The notes beneath the pieces are model-generated. The model ran no database searches and was not told the origin of the DNA. It was given only the letters and a program-made list of their open reading frames with translations. Below are positions 9,250 through 18,094 of a stretch of 64,000 nt of DNA, piece by piece (within the stretch, counting starts at the first letter, position 1; every line of letters begins with the position of its first letter). The translations under genes and the position numbers were made by a program. The DNA lies in contig CBDIDQ010000008.1 of the NCBI GenBank assembly GCA_965277695.1, positions 35,613 through 99,612 on the forward strand, given 5' to 3'. This DNA is from JABSOG01 sp965277695. Lineage in GTDB: Bacteria > Pseudomonadota > Gammaproteobacteria > Enterobacterales > Alteromonadaceae.

Positions 9250-9852
9250 TTAATCCTGAGTCGATGTCTTAAAGGTTGCGGTGAACAATCGTAAGGCTTG
9301 TCCCCGGTGACTAAGTTGGTTTTTTTGTTCGCGGGACAATTGGGCTGAGCAACAGTTTTCGCTAGGCACAAAAAACACTGGATCATAACCAAAACCTTGG
9401 TTACCCACTGCTGATTCGGTGATCACCCCTTCCCAAGTGCCTTGGCAAATAACAGGTGTTGGATCCTCGGCATGAGTCATATACACCAGCACACATTGAA
9501 ACCTAGCGGTGCGTTTTTCAGCAGGCACCTCTTTCATTTGTTCAAGCAGTTTACGCCAGTTATCTTCATCGTTGGCATCAACGCCAGCAAAGCGTGAAGA
9601 ATAAATCCCCGGAGCCCCTTTGAGAAAATCCACCTCTAACCCGGAATCATCGGCGATGGCGGCAAGCCCGGTGGCTTTGGCAGCATGGCGGGCTTTGATA
9701 ATGGCATTTTCGACAAATGTGGTGCCAGTTTCTGCCACTGAGCTGACGTTAAACTGACTCTGTGGCACAATTTCGATAGCAAAAGGGGCCAGTAATTGCC
9801 CTAACTCTTTGACTTTGCCGGGGTTGCCGGTGGCTAATACAATTTTTTTCAT
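9250..9852 (-). CDS. rdgB: dITP/XTP pyrophosphatase
   Basis: Hydrolyses non-canonical purine triphosphates (dITP, XTP, ITP) to monophosphates and so keeps them out of DNA. The A-T-G-N-P-G-K motif lies at residues 7-13, and D-D-S-G-L-E-V with G-I-Y-S-S-R-F-A-G forms the active site. The 200-residue length is normal for Ham1/RdgB. It precedes hemW, a conserved gammaproteobacterial order. Confidence 0.95.
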   Translation of the reverse strand: MKKIVLATGNPGKVKELGQLLAPFAIEIVPQSQFNVSSVAETGTTFVENAIIKARHAAKATGLAAIADDSGLEVDFLKGAPGIYSSRFAGVDANDEDNWRKLLEQMKEVPAEKRTARFQCVLVYMTHAEDPTPVICQGTWEGVITESAVGNQGFGYDPVFFVPSENCCSAQLSREQKNQLSHRGQALRLFTATFKTSTQD

Positions 9853-9980
9853 GGTAACTGAGTTCTTGATTTGAGATGAACAGCTGATGGGCGGGATTTT
9901 ACGGGAGTTTGGCGGGTTTGGCTATGGTTGGGTTTTTATAAGGAAGGGCACAGCGATGGTAACCCTTCCTGATGTGGTGA

Positions 9981-10427
9981 TTAATTCACATAAAATTTTT
10001 GTGAGAACTTAAATGATTGGGTTTCACCGTCTTGTTTGAGTTTAATATCAAAATTGTAGGTTTCTTCGTTGCGGTAGTCGATTTGAGCGATGTAATAAAC
10101 CGCATTACCTTCAACGATTTCTTTGAATTTTAGGTCAACCGCTTGACCAAGTAAGTTGCGGGCTTCGCCGGAGATAACCACTCTTTGGGCGACATTGCCT
10201 TTTTTGTTACTAAGTACTGAGATGTTGATCAGACCAGAATAACTGCTACGTTCGATTTCATAAGCTTTGGCGATGTCGGGGGTAAGGAAGGTTGAGCCCA
10301 GCGCCATGTAGTGGACATTCCAGTTACCTAATTTTTTCATTTGTTCAGCACTGACTGAAAATGTTGTCAGTGCTGCGGTAATGCAAAGTGATAAGCAACT
10401 GGTTGTTATAAAACGTTTAATATTCAT
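9981..10427 (-). CDS. Exported DUF4426 protein
   Basis: Small exported protein of 148 residues. The start at the complement of 10425-10427 follows CAGGAGT by about 7 bases and yields a classical signal peptide ending near S-V-S-A; longer in-frame starts have no such site. The mature part is beta-rich and matches my memory of DUF4426, which in marine Gammaproteobacteria lies in this same spot between yggT and rdgB. Function unknown. Confidence 0.75.
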   Translation of the reverse strand: MNIKRFITTSCLSLCITAALTTFSVSAEQMKKLGNWNVHYMALGSTFLTPDIAKAYEIERSSYSGLINISVLSNKKGNVAQRVVISGEARNLLGQAVDLKFKEIVEGNAVYYIAQIDYRNEETYNFDIKLKQDGETQSFKFSQKFYVN

Positions 10428-10550
10428 AGCTGACTCCTGAGCTAGGGGGACGAGGGTTTTTAAAACAGTATAGACGCTAGTACAAAAGTTGACCGAAATC
10501 CCGCCAATTAAATTGCGATTTATCTCGGTCATGGTCATTGTTTAGTCGTC

Positions 10551-11093
10551 TTAAAAGCTCATATGAAGAAAATCACCCAGTAGTATTTGGATGAATTGTA
10601 AGCCGACTAGCAATACCAAAACAGATAAATCCAGTCCACCCATTGCTGGAATAACTTTTCTGATCGGCTCCAGCATAGGTTCGGTCAGTTGATGTAACAC
10701 GGCTTCAACCGGGTTTTGCCCTTGACTGACCCAACTCAAAATGGCGCGGATCACTAATACCCAAAATACTAGATTAAAGGCTTCTTTAAGTACGCCGATC
10801 AGTGATTGGATCACAATGGCTAAAACCGGAAAGCCATGACCTGACAGCAGTGCGATTATGGTGAATTTGGTCGCGACGACTAAAAAAGCGAGCACTATCG
10901 AGGCCAAATCAAAGCCACCCAAACCGGGGATCACGCGGCGCAGTGGCCGTAATAACGGATTGGTGGCTTTAGTGACAAATTGGCTGAAAGGATTGTAAAA
11001 ATCAGCTTTGGCCCACTGTAACCAAAAACGTAATAGCACCACCATCAGGTAGAGGTCAAAGAAGGTGGTGATTAAAAAGTTGATTGCATTCAT
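10551..11093 (-). CDS. yggT: YggT family membrane protein
   Basis: Inner-membrane protein of 180 residues with two similar halves. Each half carries hydrophobic helices and an N-P-hydrophobic/P-hydrophobic-R-R loop: T-N-P-L-L-R-P-L-R-R-V-I-P-G-L-G-G-F-D in the first, T-E-P-M-L-E-P-I-R-K-V-I-P-A-M-G-G-L-D in the second. About four to five membrane segments are visible. The family is linked to osmotic stress and cell-envelope organisation but has no defined activity. It lies in the usual order proC-yggT on the minus strand. Confidence 0.92.
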   Translation of the reverse strand: MNAINFLITTFFDLYLMVVLLRFWLQWAKADFYNPFSQFVTKATNPLLRPLRRVIPGLGGFDLASIVLAFLVVATKFTIIALLSGHGFPVLAIVIQSLIGVLKEAFNLVFWVLVIRAILSWVSQGQNPVEAVLHQLTEPMLEPIRKVIPAMGGLDLSVLVLLVGLQFIQILLGDFLHMSF

Positions 11094-11150
11094 GTATTGG
11101 GTCTCTCTGTTGCTTCTTTTATTACTGGTGTTTGAAAACGGATTTTAGTT

Positions 11151-11236
11151 TTTAGCCAATGGCTGGGCACGGTCAAGAGCCTTTAGCTGGGCAGGGTTAA
11201 GAGCCTTTAGCCAGTGCTTGAGCGCGATCAAAAGCC
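11151..11236. repeat. Tandem duplication of the proC 3' end
   Basis: Three diverged units lie head to tail: 11151-11181 (31 bp), 11182-11205 (24 bp) and 11206-11236 (31 bp). Each begins TTTAGC and ends AAGAGCC or AAAAGCC. The last unit encodes the C-terminus of ProC, the middle one supplies its present stop codon, and the first is non-coding. Confidence 0.7.
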
Positions 11237-12015
11237 GCTTGCATGGCTTCATCGACGATAGTACTCAGACCTCGTTCATTATAAGTATTCAGTGCCGCAG
11301 CTGTAGTGCCGCCTTTTGAAGTCACATTTTGCCGTAACTCGGCGATGCTCAACTCGCTGTTTTGCGCCATAGTGGCGGCACCTGAGGCGGTTTGTTGCAC
11401 CAGTTTTCTGGCGGTTTGCGGATCGAAACCAAAGGCTTGTGCTTTGCTGACCATGGCTTCCATAAATAAGAAGAAGTAGGCCGGTCCACTGCCACTGATG
11501 GCGGTGATCGCATCAATTTGCTGTTCTTGCTCTACCCAAACCACCAGACCTGTGGTTTCCATTAAATAATTAGCTAACGCTTGTTGCGCTTCATTGGCCC
11601 CGCTGGCAAATAAACCACTAACGCCTTTGCCATATAATGCCGGAGTATTGGGCATACAGCGGATCATTGGCACTGCTACCGTTAATAAGCTTTTTACCCG
11701 TTCGCAGGTGACGCCAGCGGCGACCGAAATAAATAATTTGTTGCTTAGCTGTGCTTTGATGCTGCTGAGTTGTTCGCAAACCTGTGCCATCATCTGGGGT
11801 TTAACAGCCAGCACCACCACATCAGCGGCGGCAACGGCTTCGAGGTTATCCTGAGTTATATTGATGTTAAAATCATGGTGCAAGGCTTCAAGCTTGGCTG
11901 TTGAGGGATTGGTCGCGGTAATGTTCGCTGCGGGAAAACCATGATTGACCAGCCCGGCAATAATACTGCGACTCATGTTTCCGGCACCAATAAAGGCGAT
12001 TTTATTCTGCTTCAT
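11197..12015 (-). CDS. proC: Pyrroline-5-carboxylate reductase
   Basis: Final step of proline synthesis, NAD(P)H-dependent reduction of pyrroline-5-carboxylate. The dinucleotide-binding motif F-I-G-A-G-N-M appears at residues 8-14. The C-terminal dimerisation domain carries the family signature S-G-S-G-P-A-Y and the segment V-T-S-K-G-G-T-T-A-A-A. The 272-residue length is normal. Upstream lies yggS on the same strand, separated by a seven-base tandem repeat. Its 3' end is tandemly duplicated in the adjacent spacer. Confidence 0.95.
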   Translation of the reverse strand: MKQNKIAFIGAGNMSRSIIAGLVNHGFPAANITATNPSTAKLEALHHDFNINITQDNLEAVAAADVVVLAVKPQMMAQVCEQLSSIKAQLSNKLFISVAAGVTCERVKSLLTVAVPMIRCMPNTPALYGKGVSGLFASGANEAQQALANYLMETTGLVVWVEQEQQIDAITAISGSGPAYFFLFMEAMVSKAQAFGFDPQTARKLVQQTASGAATMAQNSELSIAELRQNVTSKGGTTAAALNTYNERGLSTIVDEAMQAAFDRAQALAKGS

Positions 12016-12046
12016 TTAGTTACTCTTATCGTTTATGTCGGTATTT

Positions 12047-12074
12047 AACTTTTAACTTTTAACTTTTAACTTTT
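12047..12074. repeat. Heptanucleotide tandem repeat AACTTTT x4
   Basis: Four exact head-to-tail copies of AACTTTT in the short proC-yggS spacer, ending 13 bp short of the yggS stop. Confidence 0.9.
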
Positions 12075-12087
12075 AATTAGGCGAAGC

Positions 12088-12789
12088 CTAGGGTTCTCTG
12101 GCACCAAAAATGGCGGTACCGACTCGAACCATAGTCGAACCTTCGGCGATGGCGGCATCCAAATCACTGCTCATGCCCATCGACAGAGTATCTATTTTTG
12201 TGTCTGTCTTGGCATATTGGCTGGCCAATTGCGCAAAACAATCATGCATTTGGCGAAAAGCGAGTCTTTGCTCACTTGCGTCAGTGGTTTTTTGCGGGAT
12301 TGCCATTAGTCCCCTAAGCGTCAATTGCGGCATTTTACTAATAGCCAATGCCAGTTCGCTTATCTCTTGTGGGCTCACACCGGCTTTGCTGGTTTCACCA
12401 CTGATATTGACTTGGATCAACACATTCATCGGTTCTCGATTGGGATCTCTTTGGTCATTCAGTCGCTGGGCAATTTTTTCTCGGTCGATGGTGTGAACCC
12501 AGTGAAAATCGTTGGCCAGCAGGCGGGTTTTATTTGATTGGATTGGGCCGATAAAGTGCCATTCTATCTCTTGGTAAGCACTTAAATCTGCCACTTTTTG
12601 TGCCGCTTCGCTGGCATAGTTTTCACCAAATTTGCGGTGACCCTGTTGATATGCGGCTATAATTAATTCGGCTGGTTTGGTTTTGCTGACCGCCAATAAG
12701 TCCACGGCGTCAGCGGCGCGGTGGTATTTTTTTGTTATTTCTTTAATCTGTGCATAGGCGGATTGCAAACTGTCTGCTATGTTAATCAT
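12088..12789 (-). CDS. yggS: PLP homeostasis protein (YggS/PROSC)
   Basis: Pyridoxal-phosphate-binding TIM-barrel protein that buffers PLP and affects amino acid balance. The PLP lysine lies in L-A-V-S-K-T-K-P. F-G-E-N-Y-A, H-F-I-G-P-I-Q-S-N-K and S-M-G-M-S-S-D are family signatures. I start at the ATG complement of 12787-12789 (233 residues); an in-frame TTG 12 bases upstream is possible. It is divergent from pilT over 33 bp, as in many Gammaproteobacteria. Confidence 0.95.
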   Translation of the reverse strand: MINIADSLQSAYAQIKEITKKYHRAADAVDLLAVSKTKPAELIIAAYQQGHRKFGENYASEAAQKVADLSAYQEIEWHFIGPIQSNKTRLLANDFHWVHTIDREKIAQRLNDQRDPNREPMNVLIQVNISGETSKAGVSPQEISELALAISKMPQLTLRGLMAIPQKTTDASEQRLAFRQMHDCFAQLASQYAKTDTKIDTLSMGMSSDLDAAIAEGSTMVRVGTAIFGAREP

Positions 12790-12822
12790 AATTGTTTTCA
12801 ATAAGTTGGAGTTAATATTCTA

Positions 12823-13926
12823 ATGGATATTACAGAGCTATTAGCGTTTAGTGTGCAACATAAAGCATCGGATTTACATCTTTCTGCCAGTGTGCCGCCT
12901 TTAATTCGTGTCGATGGTGATGTGCGTCGTCTCAACATCCCGGCATTGGAACACAAAGAAGTCCATGCTCTAGTGTACGATATTATGAATGATCGTCAAC
13001 GCAAAGAGTATGAAGAAAACCTTGAATGTGACTTTTCTTTTGAAGTGCCCAATTTGGCCCGTTTCAGGGTGAATGCTTTTTGTACAAATCGAGGTGCAGC
13101 AGCGGTATTTCGTACCATCCCTAGTGAAGTGTTGACCCTTGATGATTTGGGCGCACCGGATATCTTCCGCACGATCTCAGATAACCCCAGAGGACTTGTT
13201 TTAGTTACTGGACCGACTGGCTCCGGTAAAAGTACCACCTTGGCGGCAATGATTGATTACGTCAACCAATCCCGCCATGATCATATTTTGACCATCGAAG
13301 ATCCAATAGAATTTGTTCATCAAAACAAACAGTCATTGATCAATCAGCGTGAAGTTCATCGCGATACCTTAAGTTTTTCTAATGCATTACGCTCAGCGTT
13401 ACGTGAAGATCCTGACATTATTCTGGTGGGGGAAATGCGTGATCTCGAAACCATTCGGCTGGCGATGACAGCAGCAGAAACTGGGCATTTAGTCTTTGGC
13501 ACCTTGCATACCACTTCAGCTCCAAAAACCATTGACCGGATCATCGATGTCTTCCCTGGTGAAGAAAAATCAATGGTGCGTTCGATGCTGTCAGAATCCC
13601 TTCGGGCGGTTATTTCTCAGTGTTTATTGAAAAAAGTCGGTGGTGGTCGAGTGGCTGCCCACGAAATCATGATTGGTGTGCCAGCGATCAGAAACCTGAT
13701 CCGTGAAGATAAAATTGCCCAGATGTATTCATCCATTCAAACCGGGGCAACTCATGGAATGCAAACTATGGATCAGTGCTTGAAAAACCTAGTCAATCGC
13801 GGCATCGTGACCCAACAAGCAGCAGCAGGCAAAGCGATGGATAAAAACGCTTTTAGTGGTGGCGGTGGCATGGGTGGCGGTGGCATGGGCGGCGGTATGG
13901 GTGGTGGCATGGGCGGCGGCTTGTAG
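12823..13926 (+). CDS. pilT: Type IV pilus retraction ATPase PilT, with Gly/Met tail
   Basis: Hexameric ATPase that depolymerises type IV pili, driving twitching and DNA uptake. The Walker A motif G-P-T-G-S-G-K-S-T lies near residues 127-135, the Walker B region contains L-V-G-E-M-R-D, and the C-terminal A-I-R-N-L-I-R-E motif needed for retraction is intact. The usual protein is about 345 residues; this one has 367 because of a terminal run of G-G-G-M and G-G-G-G-M units (about 344-367). It precedes pilU by 40 bp, probably in one operon. Confidence 0.96.
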   Translation: MDITELLAFSVQHKASDLHLSASVPPLIRVDGDVRRLNIPALEHKEVHALVYDIMNDRQRKEYEENLECDFSFEVPNLARFRVNAFCTNRGAAAVFRTIPSEVLTLDDLGAPDIFRTISDNPRGLVLVTGPTGSGKSTTLAAMIDYVNQSRHDHILTIEDPIEFVHQNKQSLINQREVHRDTLSFSNALRSALREDPDIILVGEMRDLETIRLAMTAAETGHLVFGTLHTTSAPKTIDRIIDVFPGEEKSMVRSMLSESLRAVISQCLLKKVGGGRVAAHEIMIGVPAIRNLIREDKIAQMYSSIQTGATHGMQTMDQCLKNLVNRGIVTQQAAAGKAMDKNAFSGGGGMGGGGMGGGMGGGMGGGL

Positions 13927-13966
13927 CTGTCTGCGCAGACCAAATGATAATAAATAGGAAATAACC

Positions 13967-15091
13967 ATGAGTGAATTTATCGCTTTATTACAAAAAATGT
14001 CCGAACAAGATGCTTCGGATATGTTTGTCACCGTTGGCTTACCCACCAGTGCTAAAATCAACGGTGAACTATTACCAATTGAAGAACGAGTGCTCGATTT
14101 TGATACTGCTTATGCCATGGTCAAAGGCGCAATGTCTGAAAAGCAGCAAATTGAGTTTGATACCACTAAAGAGTGTAACTTCGCTATCTCCAATGAAGCA
14201 GGACGTTTCAGGATCTCCGCATTTTGGCAGCGAGATTGCCCGGGTATGGTTATTCGTCGAATTGTCACCGAAATTCCTAGCATCGAATCACTGAACTTGC
14301 CTCCGGTATTAACCGACATGATGATGTCAAAGCGGGGATTATTGCTGTTTGTTGGGGGCACAGGTACTGGTAAGTCAACCTCATTGGCGGCCCTGCTTGG
14401 TTATCGTAATGCTAATTCCAGAGGACATATTTTAACTATCGAAGATCCGGTTGAGTTTGTTCATGACCATCGTAAGAGTATTATTACCCAGCGTGAAGTT
14501 GGCATTGATACCGAATCTTTTGATGCGGCGCTAAAAAGCTCATTGCGTCAGGCTCCGGATGTCATTCTGATTGGTGAAATTCGCTCACAAGAAATTATGG
14601 AACATGCCCTGTCATTTGCTGAAACCGGTCATTTATGTGTGGCCACATTACATGCCAATAATGCCAACCAAGCGATTGACCGGATCATGCATTTGGTGCC
14701 AAAAGAGATGCATGGCAAGTTATTGTTTGATTTAGCCTTGAACCTGCGCGGTATTGTCGCTCAGCAGTTGGTGAAAACCGTCGACGGTAAAGGTCGGGTA
14801 GCGGCGATTGAAATTTTGCTGAACTCACCAATGATCGGTGAGTTAATCAAAAAAGGTGAAATGGGCGAAATCAAAGAGATCATGAGTAAATCCCGCGAGA
14901 TGGGAATGCAAACTTTTGATCAGGCGTTATTTGATCACTATAAAGCGGGTCGGATCACCTATTCAGATGCCTTACATCATGCTGATTCACCTAATGATTT
15001 ACGTCTGATGATCAAGTTGCAGAGCAATGATACTGGCGGTGCTGGTATTTTAGCCGGTGTAACGATTGATGGCATGGAGCCCGATGAGTAG
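13967..15091 (+). CDS. pilU: PilT-dependent retraction ATPase PilU
   Basis: PilT paralogue that assists pilus retraction under load. Walker A reads G-G-T-G-T-G-K-S-T, the Walker B region I-L-I-G-E-I-R-S-Q-E, and the aspartate and histidine boxes (I-L-T-I-E-D-P-V-E-F, A-T-L-H-A-N-N) are present. The length of 374 residues matches PilU. The start follows AGGAAATAACC. It lies directly after pilT and converges with ruvX with only 5 bp between the stops. Confidence 0.94.
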   Translation: MSEFIALLQKMSEQDASDMFVTVGLPTSAKINGELLPIEERVLDFDTAYAMVKGAMSEKQQIEFDTTKECNFAISNEAGRFRISAFWQRDCPGMVIRRIVTEIPSIESLNLPPVLTDMMMSKRGLLLFVGGTGTGKSTSLAALLGYRNANSRGHILTIEDPVEFVHDHRKSIITQREVGIDTESFDAALKSSLRQAPDVILIGEIRSQEIMEHALSFAETGHLCVATLHANNANQAIDRIMHLVPKEMHGKLLFDLALNLRGIVAQQLVKTVDGKGRVAAIEILLNSPMIGELIKKGEMGEIKEIMSKSREMGMQTFDQALFDHYKAGRITYSDALHHADSPNDLRLMIKLQSNDTGGAGILAGVTIDGMEPDE

Positions 15092-15096
15092 GGTTT

Positions 15097-15543
15097 TTAC
15101 GCCCATTGCGCCTCAAACCAGCTGTCGAGGATCAGCTTAGCGGATAAATTATCTACATTGCCTTTTGTCAGGTTTTTGTAACCGCCTTGAGCAAATAATT
15201 GGGCGCGAGCATCGACGGTGGTGAGGCGTTCATCTTGAGTTTCAACCGGGATGCCGTAGCGCGAAGCCAGCCGATTGGCGAATTTCTTCGCCGCATAAGT
15301 CACCGGTTGTGGGGTGCCATCCATATTTAAGGGTAAGCCGACGATAATGAGGTCTGGTTGCCATTCGTTTATCACACGCTCCACCTCGTCCCACTCAGGA
15401 ATACCATCACGGGCTTTTAAAGCCTGTAATGGTGTTGCTGAGGCGGTGATCTCCTGACCTGTTGCTATGCCGATACTTTTAGTGCCGAAGTCAAAACCGA
15501 GTAATGTCCGTTGACCTTTTTCCTTGAATTTTCTTTTTGCCAC
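15097..15543 (-). CDS. ruvX: Holliday junction resolvase-like RuvX (YqgF)
   Basis: RNase H-fold nuclease implicated in 16S rRNA 5'-end processing and possibly junction resolution. It shows G-F-D-F-G-T-K-S-I-G-I-A near the start, the I-V-G-L-P-L-N-M-D-G loop and the D-E-R-L-T-T segment with catalytic acids. Its 148 residues are normal. It lies downstream of yqgE, separated by a seven-base tandem repeat. Confidence 0.94.
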   Translation of the reverse strand: MAKRKFKEKGQRTLLGFDFGTKSIGIATGQEITASATPLQALKARDGIPEWDEVERVINEWQPDLIIVGLPLNMDGTPQPVTYAAKKFANRLASRYGIPVETQDERLTTVDARAQLFAQGGYKNLTKGNVDNLSAKLILDSWFEAQWA

Positions 15544-15558
15544 GCTACTCTGCTCTTG

Positions 15559-15586
15559 ATTGTTAATTGTTAATTGTTAATTGTTA
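15559..15586. repeat. Heptanucleotide tandem repeat ATTGTTA x4
   Basis: Four exact copies of ATTGTTA fill the ruvX-yqgE spacer and reach almost to the yqgE stop at 15589. Confidence 0.9.
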
Positions 15587-15588
15587 AT

Positions 15589-16272
15589 TTACGCATGACC
15601 GACTTCTGATGAAATCTGACGCATATCGACACCGAGGCGTTCGGCGGCTTTTTCCCAGCGTAAGTGAGCTGGGGTGTCAAATAACAAGTCTGGATCGGCG
15701 GGTATGGTCAGCCACGAGTTTTGTGATAATTCTTGTTCGAGTTGGCCTGCTGTCCAACCGGAATAACCGAGGGTGATGATGAATTTATCTGGCGAATTGT
15801 CGCCAGCTATCGCTTCGAGGATATCCTTTGAAGTGGTCACCATGATTTGTTCACTCAGCTGTAAACTGCTGTTCCAGCCGTGTTGGGGGGAGTGGAGCAC
15901 AAAACCTCGGTCAGTTTGCACCGGGCCACCGGAGTAAACGGCGTTGGGGAAGGCTTTGTTGTTACCACTGGTGTCGATATCAATTTTACTTAATAACTCA
16001 CCAACGTTGATGTCAATGGGGTGATTGATGATCAACCCCATTGCGCCCTCAGGGCTATGCTCACAAATATAAGTGACTGTACGCCGAAAGAAAGGATCAT
16101 GTAAGGTCGGCATTGCAATGAGAAAGTGGTTCTCTAATGATTGCTTGCTCAAGTCTTCAACATTCTCTGTCAGCATGGAGTGACCCGAGTCGCCGGGACC
16201 TGCGCCACTGTAACTGGTCAGGTCCTGTTCGCCTGCCTGCCTTTCGATTTCATCAGTCATATTTTCTGCCAT
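15589..16272 (-). CDS. yqgE: YqgE/AlgH family protein
   Basis: UPF0301 (YqgE/AlgH) protein; AlgH was first linked to alginate regulation, but the molecular role is unclear. The core begins H-F-L-I-A-M-P-T-L and includes Y-I-C-E-H-S-P-E-G-A-M-G and S-G-G-P-V-Q. I start at the ATG complement of 16270-16272, just past the gshB stop, giving 227 residues. That is about 40 longer than the E. coli protein because of an acidic, low-conservation N-terminus. A later in-frame ATG (residue 33) cannot be excluded. Confidence 0.9.
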   Translation of the reverse strand: MAENMTDEIERQAGEQDLTSYSGAGPGDSGHSMLTENVEDLSKQSLENHFLIAMPTLHDPFFRRTVTYICEHSPEGAMGLIINHPIDINVGELLSKIDIDTSGNNKAFPNAVYSGGPVQTDRGFVLHSPQHGWNSSLQLSEQIMVTTSKDILEAIAGDNSPDKFIITLGYSGWTAGQLEQELSQNSWLTIPADPDLLFDTPAHLRWEKAAERLGVDMRQISSEVGHA

Positions 16273-16273
16273 G

Positions 16274-17245
16274 TTATGAGTTGCCCGGCTGCAACTTGCT
16301 TTCAATTACGTCAAACAACCTACCGGTGATGTCGACGTCAAAGGCGTTTTCTATTTCTTTAATACAGGTAGGGCTGGTGACGTTGATCTCAGTCAGCTTA
16401 TCGCCAATGACATCAAGTCCAACGAAGATCAATCCCTTTTTCTTAAGTGTAGGCCCTACTTGCGCTGCGATCCATTTATCGTCCTCAGATAATGGTCGGG
16501 CTTCTCCACGGCCACCAGCGGCGAGATTACCCCGGGTTTCGCCTTTGGCTGGTATTCGCGCCAAACAATAAGGAATGGGTTCGCCGTCAATCATCAAAAT
16601 ACGTTTATCACCATCTTTGATATCGGCAATGAACTTTTGGATCATTGCAAATTGCTGGCCATAATCTGTTAAAGTTTCGATGATAACGCCGACATTCGGA
16701 TCATCCTGCTTTATCCGAAAAATCGAAGTGCCGCCCATACCGTCCAGTGGTTTGACGATGACGTCACTGTGCTGCTGGTGAAATTCGCGAATTTTAGTGG
16801 CCGAACGAGTCACTAGGGTATCTGGTGTACACTGAGGGAACCAGGCGGTGTATAACTTTTCATTGGCATCACGCAAACTTTGCGGTTTGTTGACGATTAA
16901 AGTGCCTTCATGCTCAGCTTGCTCAAGCATATAAGTGGCATAAATGAATTCGGTATCAAACGGTGGATCTTTACGCATTAAAATAACATTTAGCTCGCTC
17001 AGCACGATGTCTTGATGCTCACCATATTGAAAAAAGTCATCGGCTTTATTTTGTACGGTGAGCAATTTAGTGGTGGCACGAGCCTGACCGTTGAGCAAAT
17101 ACAAGTCGCCCATTTCCATGTAATGGATTTCATAGCCACGGCTTTGTGCCTGTAACAACATGGCGAAGCTGGAATCTTTTTTGATATTAATGTCTTCAAT
17201 CGGATCCATCACGATGCCGAGTTTAATTGCGGTTGCTGTTGCCAT
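16274..17245 (-). CDS. gshB: Glutathione synthetase
   Basis: ATP-grasp ligase joining gamma-glutamylcysteine and glycine. The N-terminus K-L-G-I-V-M-D-P-I, the segment V-K-P-L-D-G-M-G-G and the C-terminal E-I-N-V-T-S-P-T-C are GshB signatures. The 323 residues fit, with about 7 extra at the N-terminus. The cluster rsmE-gshB-yqgE-ruvX is on one strand with 0-1 bp gaps and is surely an operon. Glutathione supply also links it to the formaldehyde pathway at 37-39 kb. Confidence 0.96.
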   Translation of the reverse strand: MATATAIKLGIVMDPIEDINIKKDSSFAMLLQAQSRGYEIHYMEMGDLYLLNGQARATTKLLTVQNKADDFFQYGEHQDIVLSELNVILMRKDPPFDTEFIYATYMLEQAEHEGTLIVNKPQSLRDANEKLYTAWFPQCTPDTLVTRSATKIREFHQQHSDVIVKPLDGMGGTSIFRIKQDDPNVGVIIETLTDYGQQFAMIQKFIADIKDGDKRILMIDGEPIPYCLARIPAKGETRGNLAAGGRGEARPLSEDDKWIAAQVGPTLKKKGLIFVGLDVIGDKLTEINVTSPTCIKEIENAFDVDITGRLFDVIESKLQPGNS

Positions 17246-17977
17246 TTAAGCTAAATCTCCAAACTGTAATTGTAATGCACTGACGACGGTCAAACCGGCC
17301 GTTTCGGTGCGTAATATGCGAGGACCCAAAACGATTTCGGTAAAGCCTGCGGTTACGGTGCTGCTGATTTCATTATCAGACAGCCCGCCTTCAGGACCAA
17401 TCAGTAAACGAATGCCATTTTGTGGTTGAGTTAATGTCTTTATGGAGTCACAGGCCCTCGGATGCAAGTTTATTTTCAACTCTTCACTGGGTTGTTGTAT
17501 CCATTGTTCTAGTGGAATAGGTTTGTGAACCACTGGTACGGTATTACGACCACTCTGTTCACAAGCACTGATCACTATTTTTTGCCATTGTGAGCATTTT
17601 TTATCTAACCGTTCGCCGGATAATTTTACCCCACAACGCTCGGTAAAGAGTGGCGTGATCTCGGTTACGCCCAATTCAACCACTTTTTGCATGGTGAAGT
17701 CCATTTTGTCGCCCCGGGAAATGCCCTGACCCAAATGAATTTTTAACGAGGATTCTGCGCTGCGTGGATCGAACTCATTGAGTTGAACGGTGACGTTTTT
17801 TTTGCTGGCGGCGGTGATAGTGGCATTATATTCGCCACCTGAGCCGTCAAACAAGATGACAGCTTCACCTGGCTGCATTCGTAATACCCGGCCGACATGA
17901 CCCGCTGCCTCAGGGTCAAGATTGACTGTGGTGTTTGCCACCAGTGGGCTTAAATGATAAATACGAGGTATGCGCAT
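17246..17977 (-). CDS. rsmE: 16S rRNA m3U1498 methyltransferase
   Basis: SPOUT-class, SAM-dependent methyltransferase acting on U1498 of 16S rRNA. The C-terminal knot is visible in L-I-G-P-E-G-G-L-S and L-G-P-R-I-L-R-T-E-T-A. The N-terminal PUA-like part starts M-R-I-P-R-I-Y. The length of 243 residues is normal. It is the first gene of the gshB operon; its stop immediately precedes the gshB start. Confidence 0.95.
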   Translation of the reverse strand: MRIPRIYHLSPLVANTTVNLDPEAAGHVGRVLRMQPGEAVILFDGSGGEYNATITAASKKNVTVQLNEFDPRSAESSLKIHLGQGISRGDKMDFTMQKVVELGVTEITPLFTERCGVKLSGERLDKKCSQWQKIVISACEQSGRNTVPVVHKPIPLEQWIQQPSEELKINLHPRACDSIKTLTQPQNGIRLLIGPEGGLSDNEISSTVTAGFTEIVLGPRILRTETAGLTVVSALQLQFGDLA

Positions 17978-18094
17978 AATGTTTATTTAACTGGTTACTT
18001 AAAGTTGATTTGATTCAATTAGTTACGAATTTTCTGGATCTTGTTAGTCAAACAGCCCACACTGATTTAAGAAAGTGGGCACCGGGTAGTTTAT

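Noticed and set aside
8930..9392. Longer N-terminus for HemW (start at 9392)
   Set aside because: It would overlap rdgB by about 140 bp and add residues absent from the family; TTG 9245 gives the usual length.
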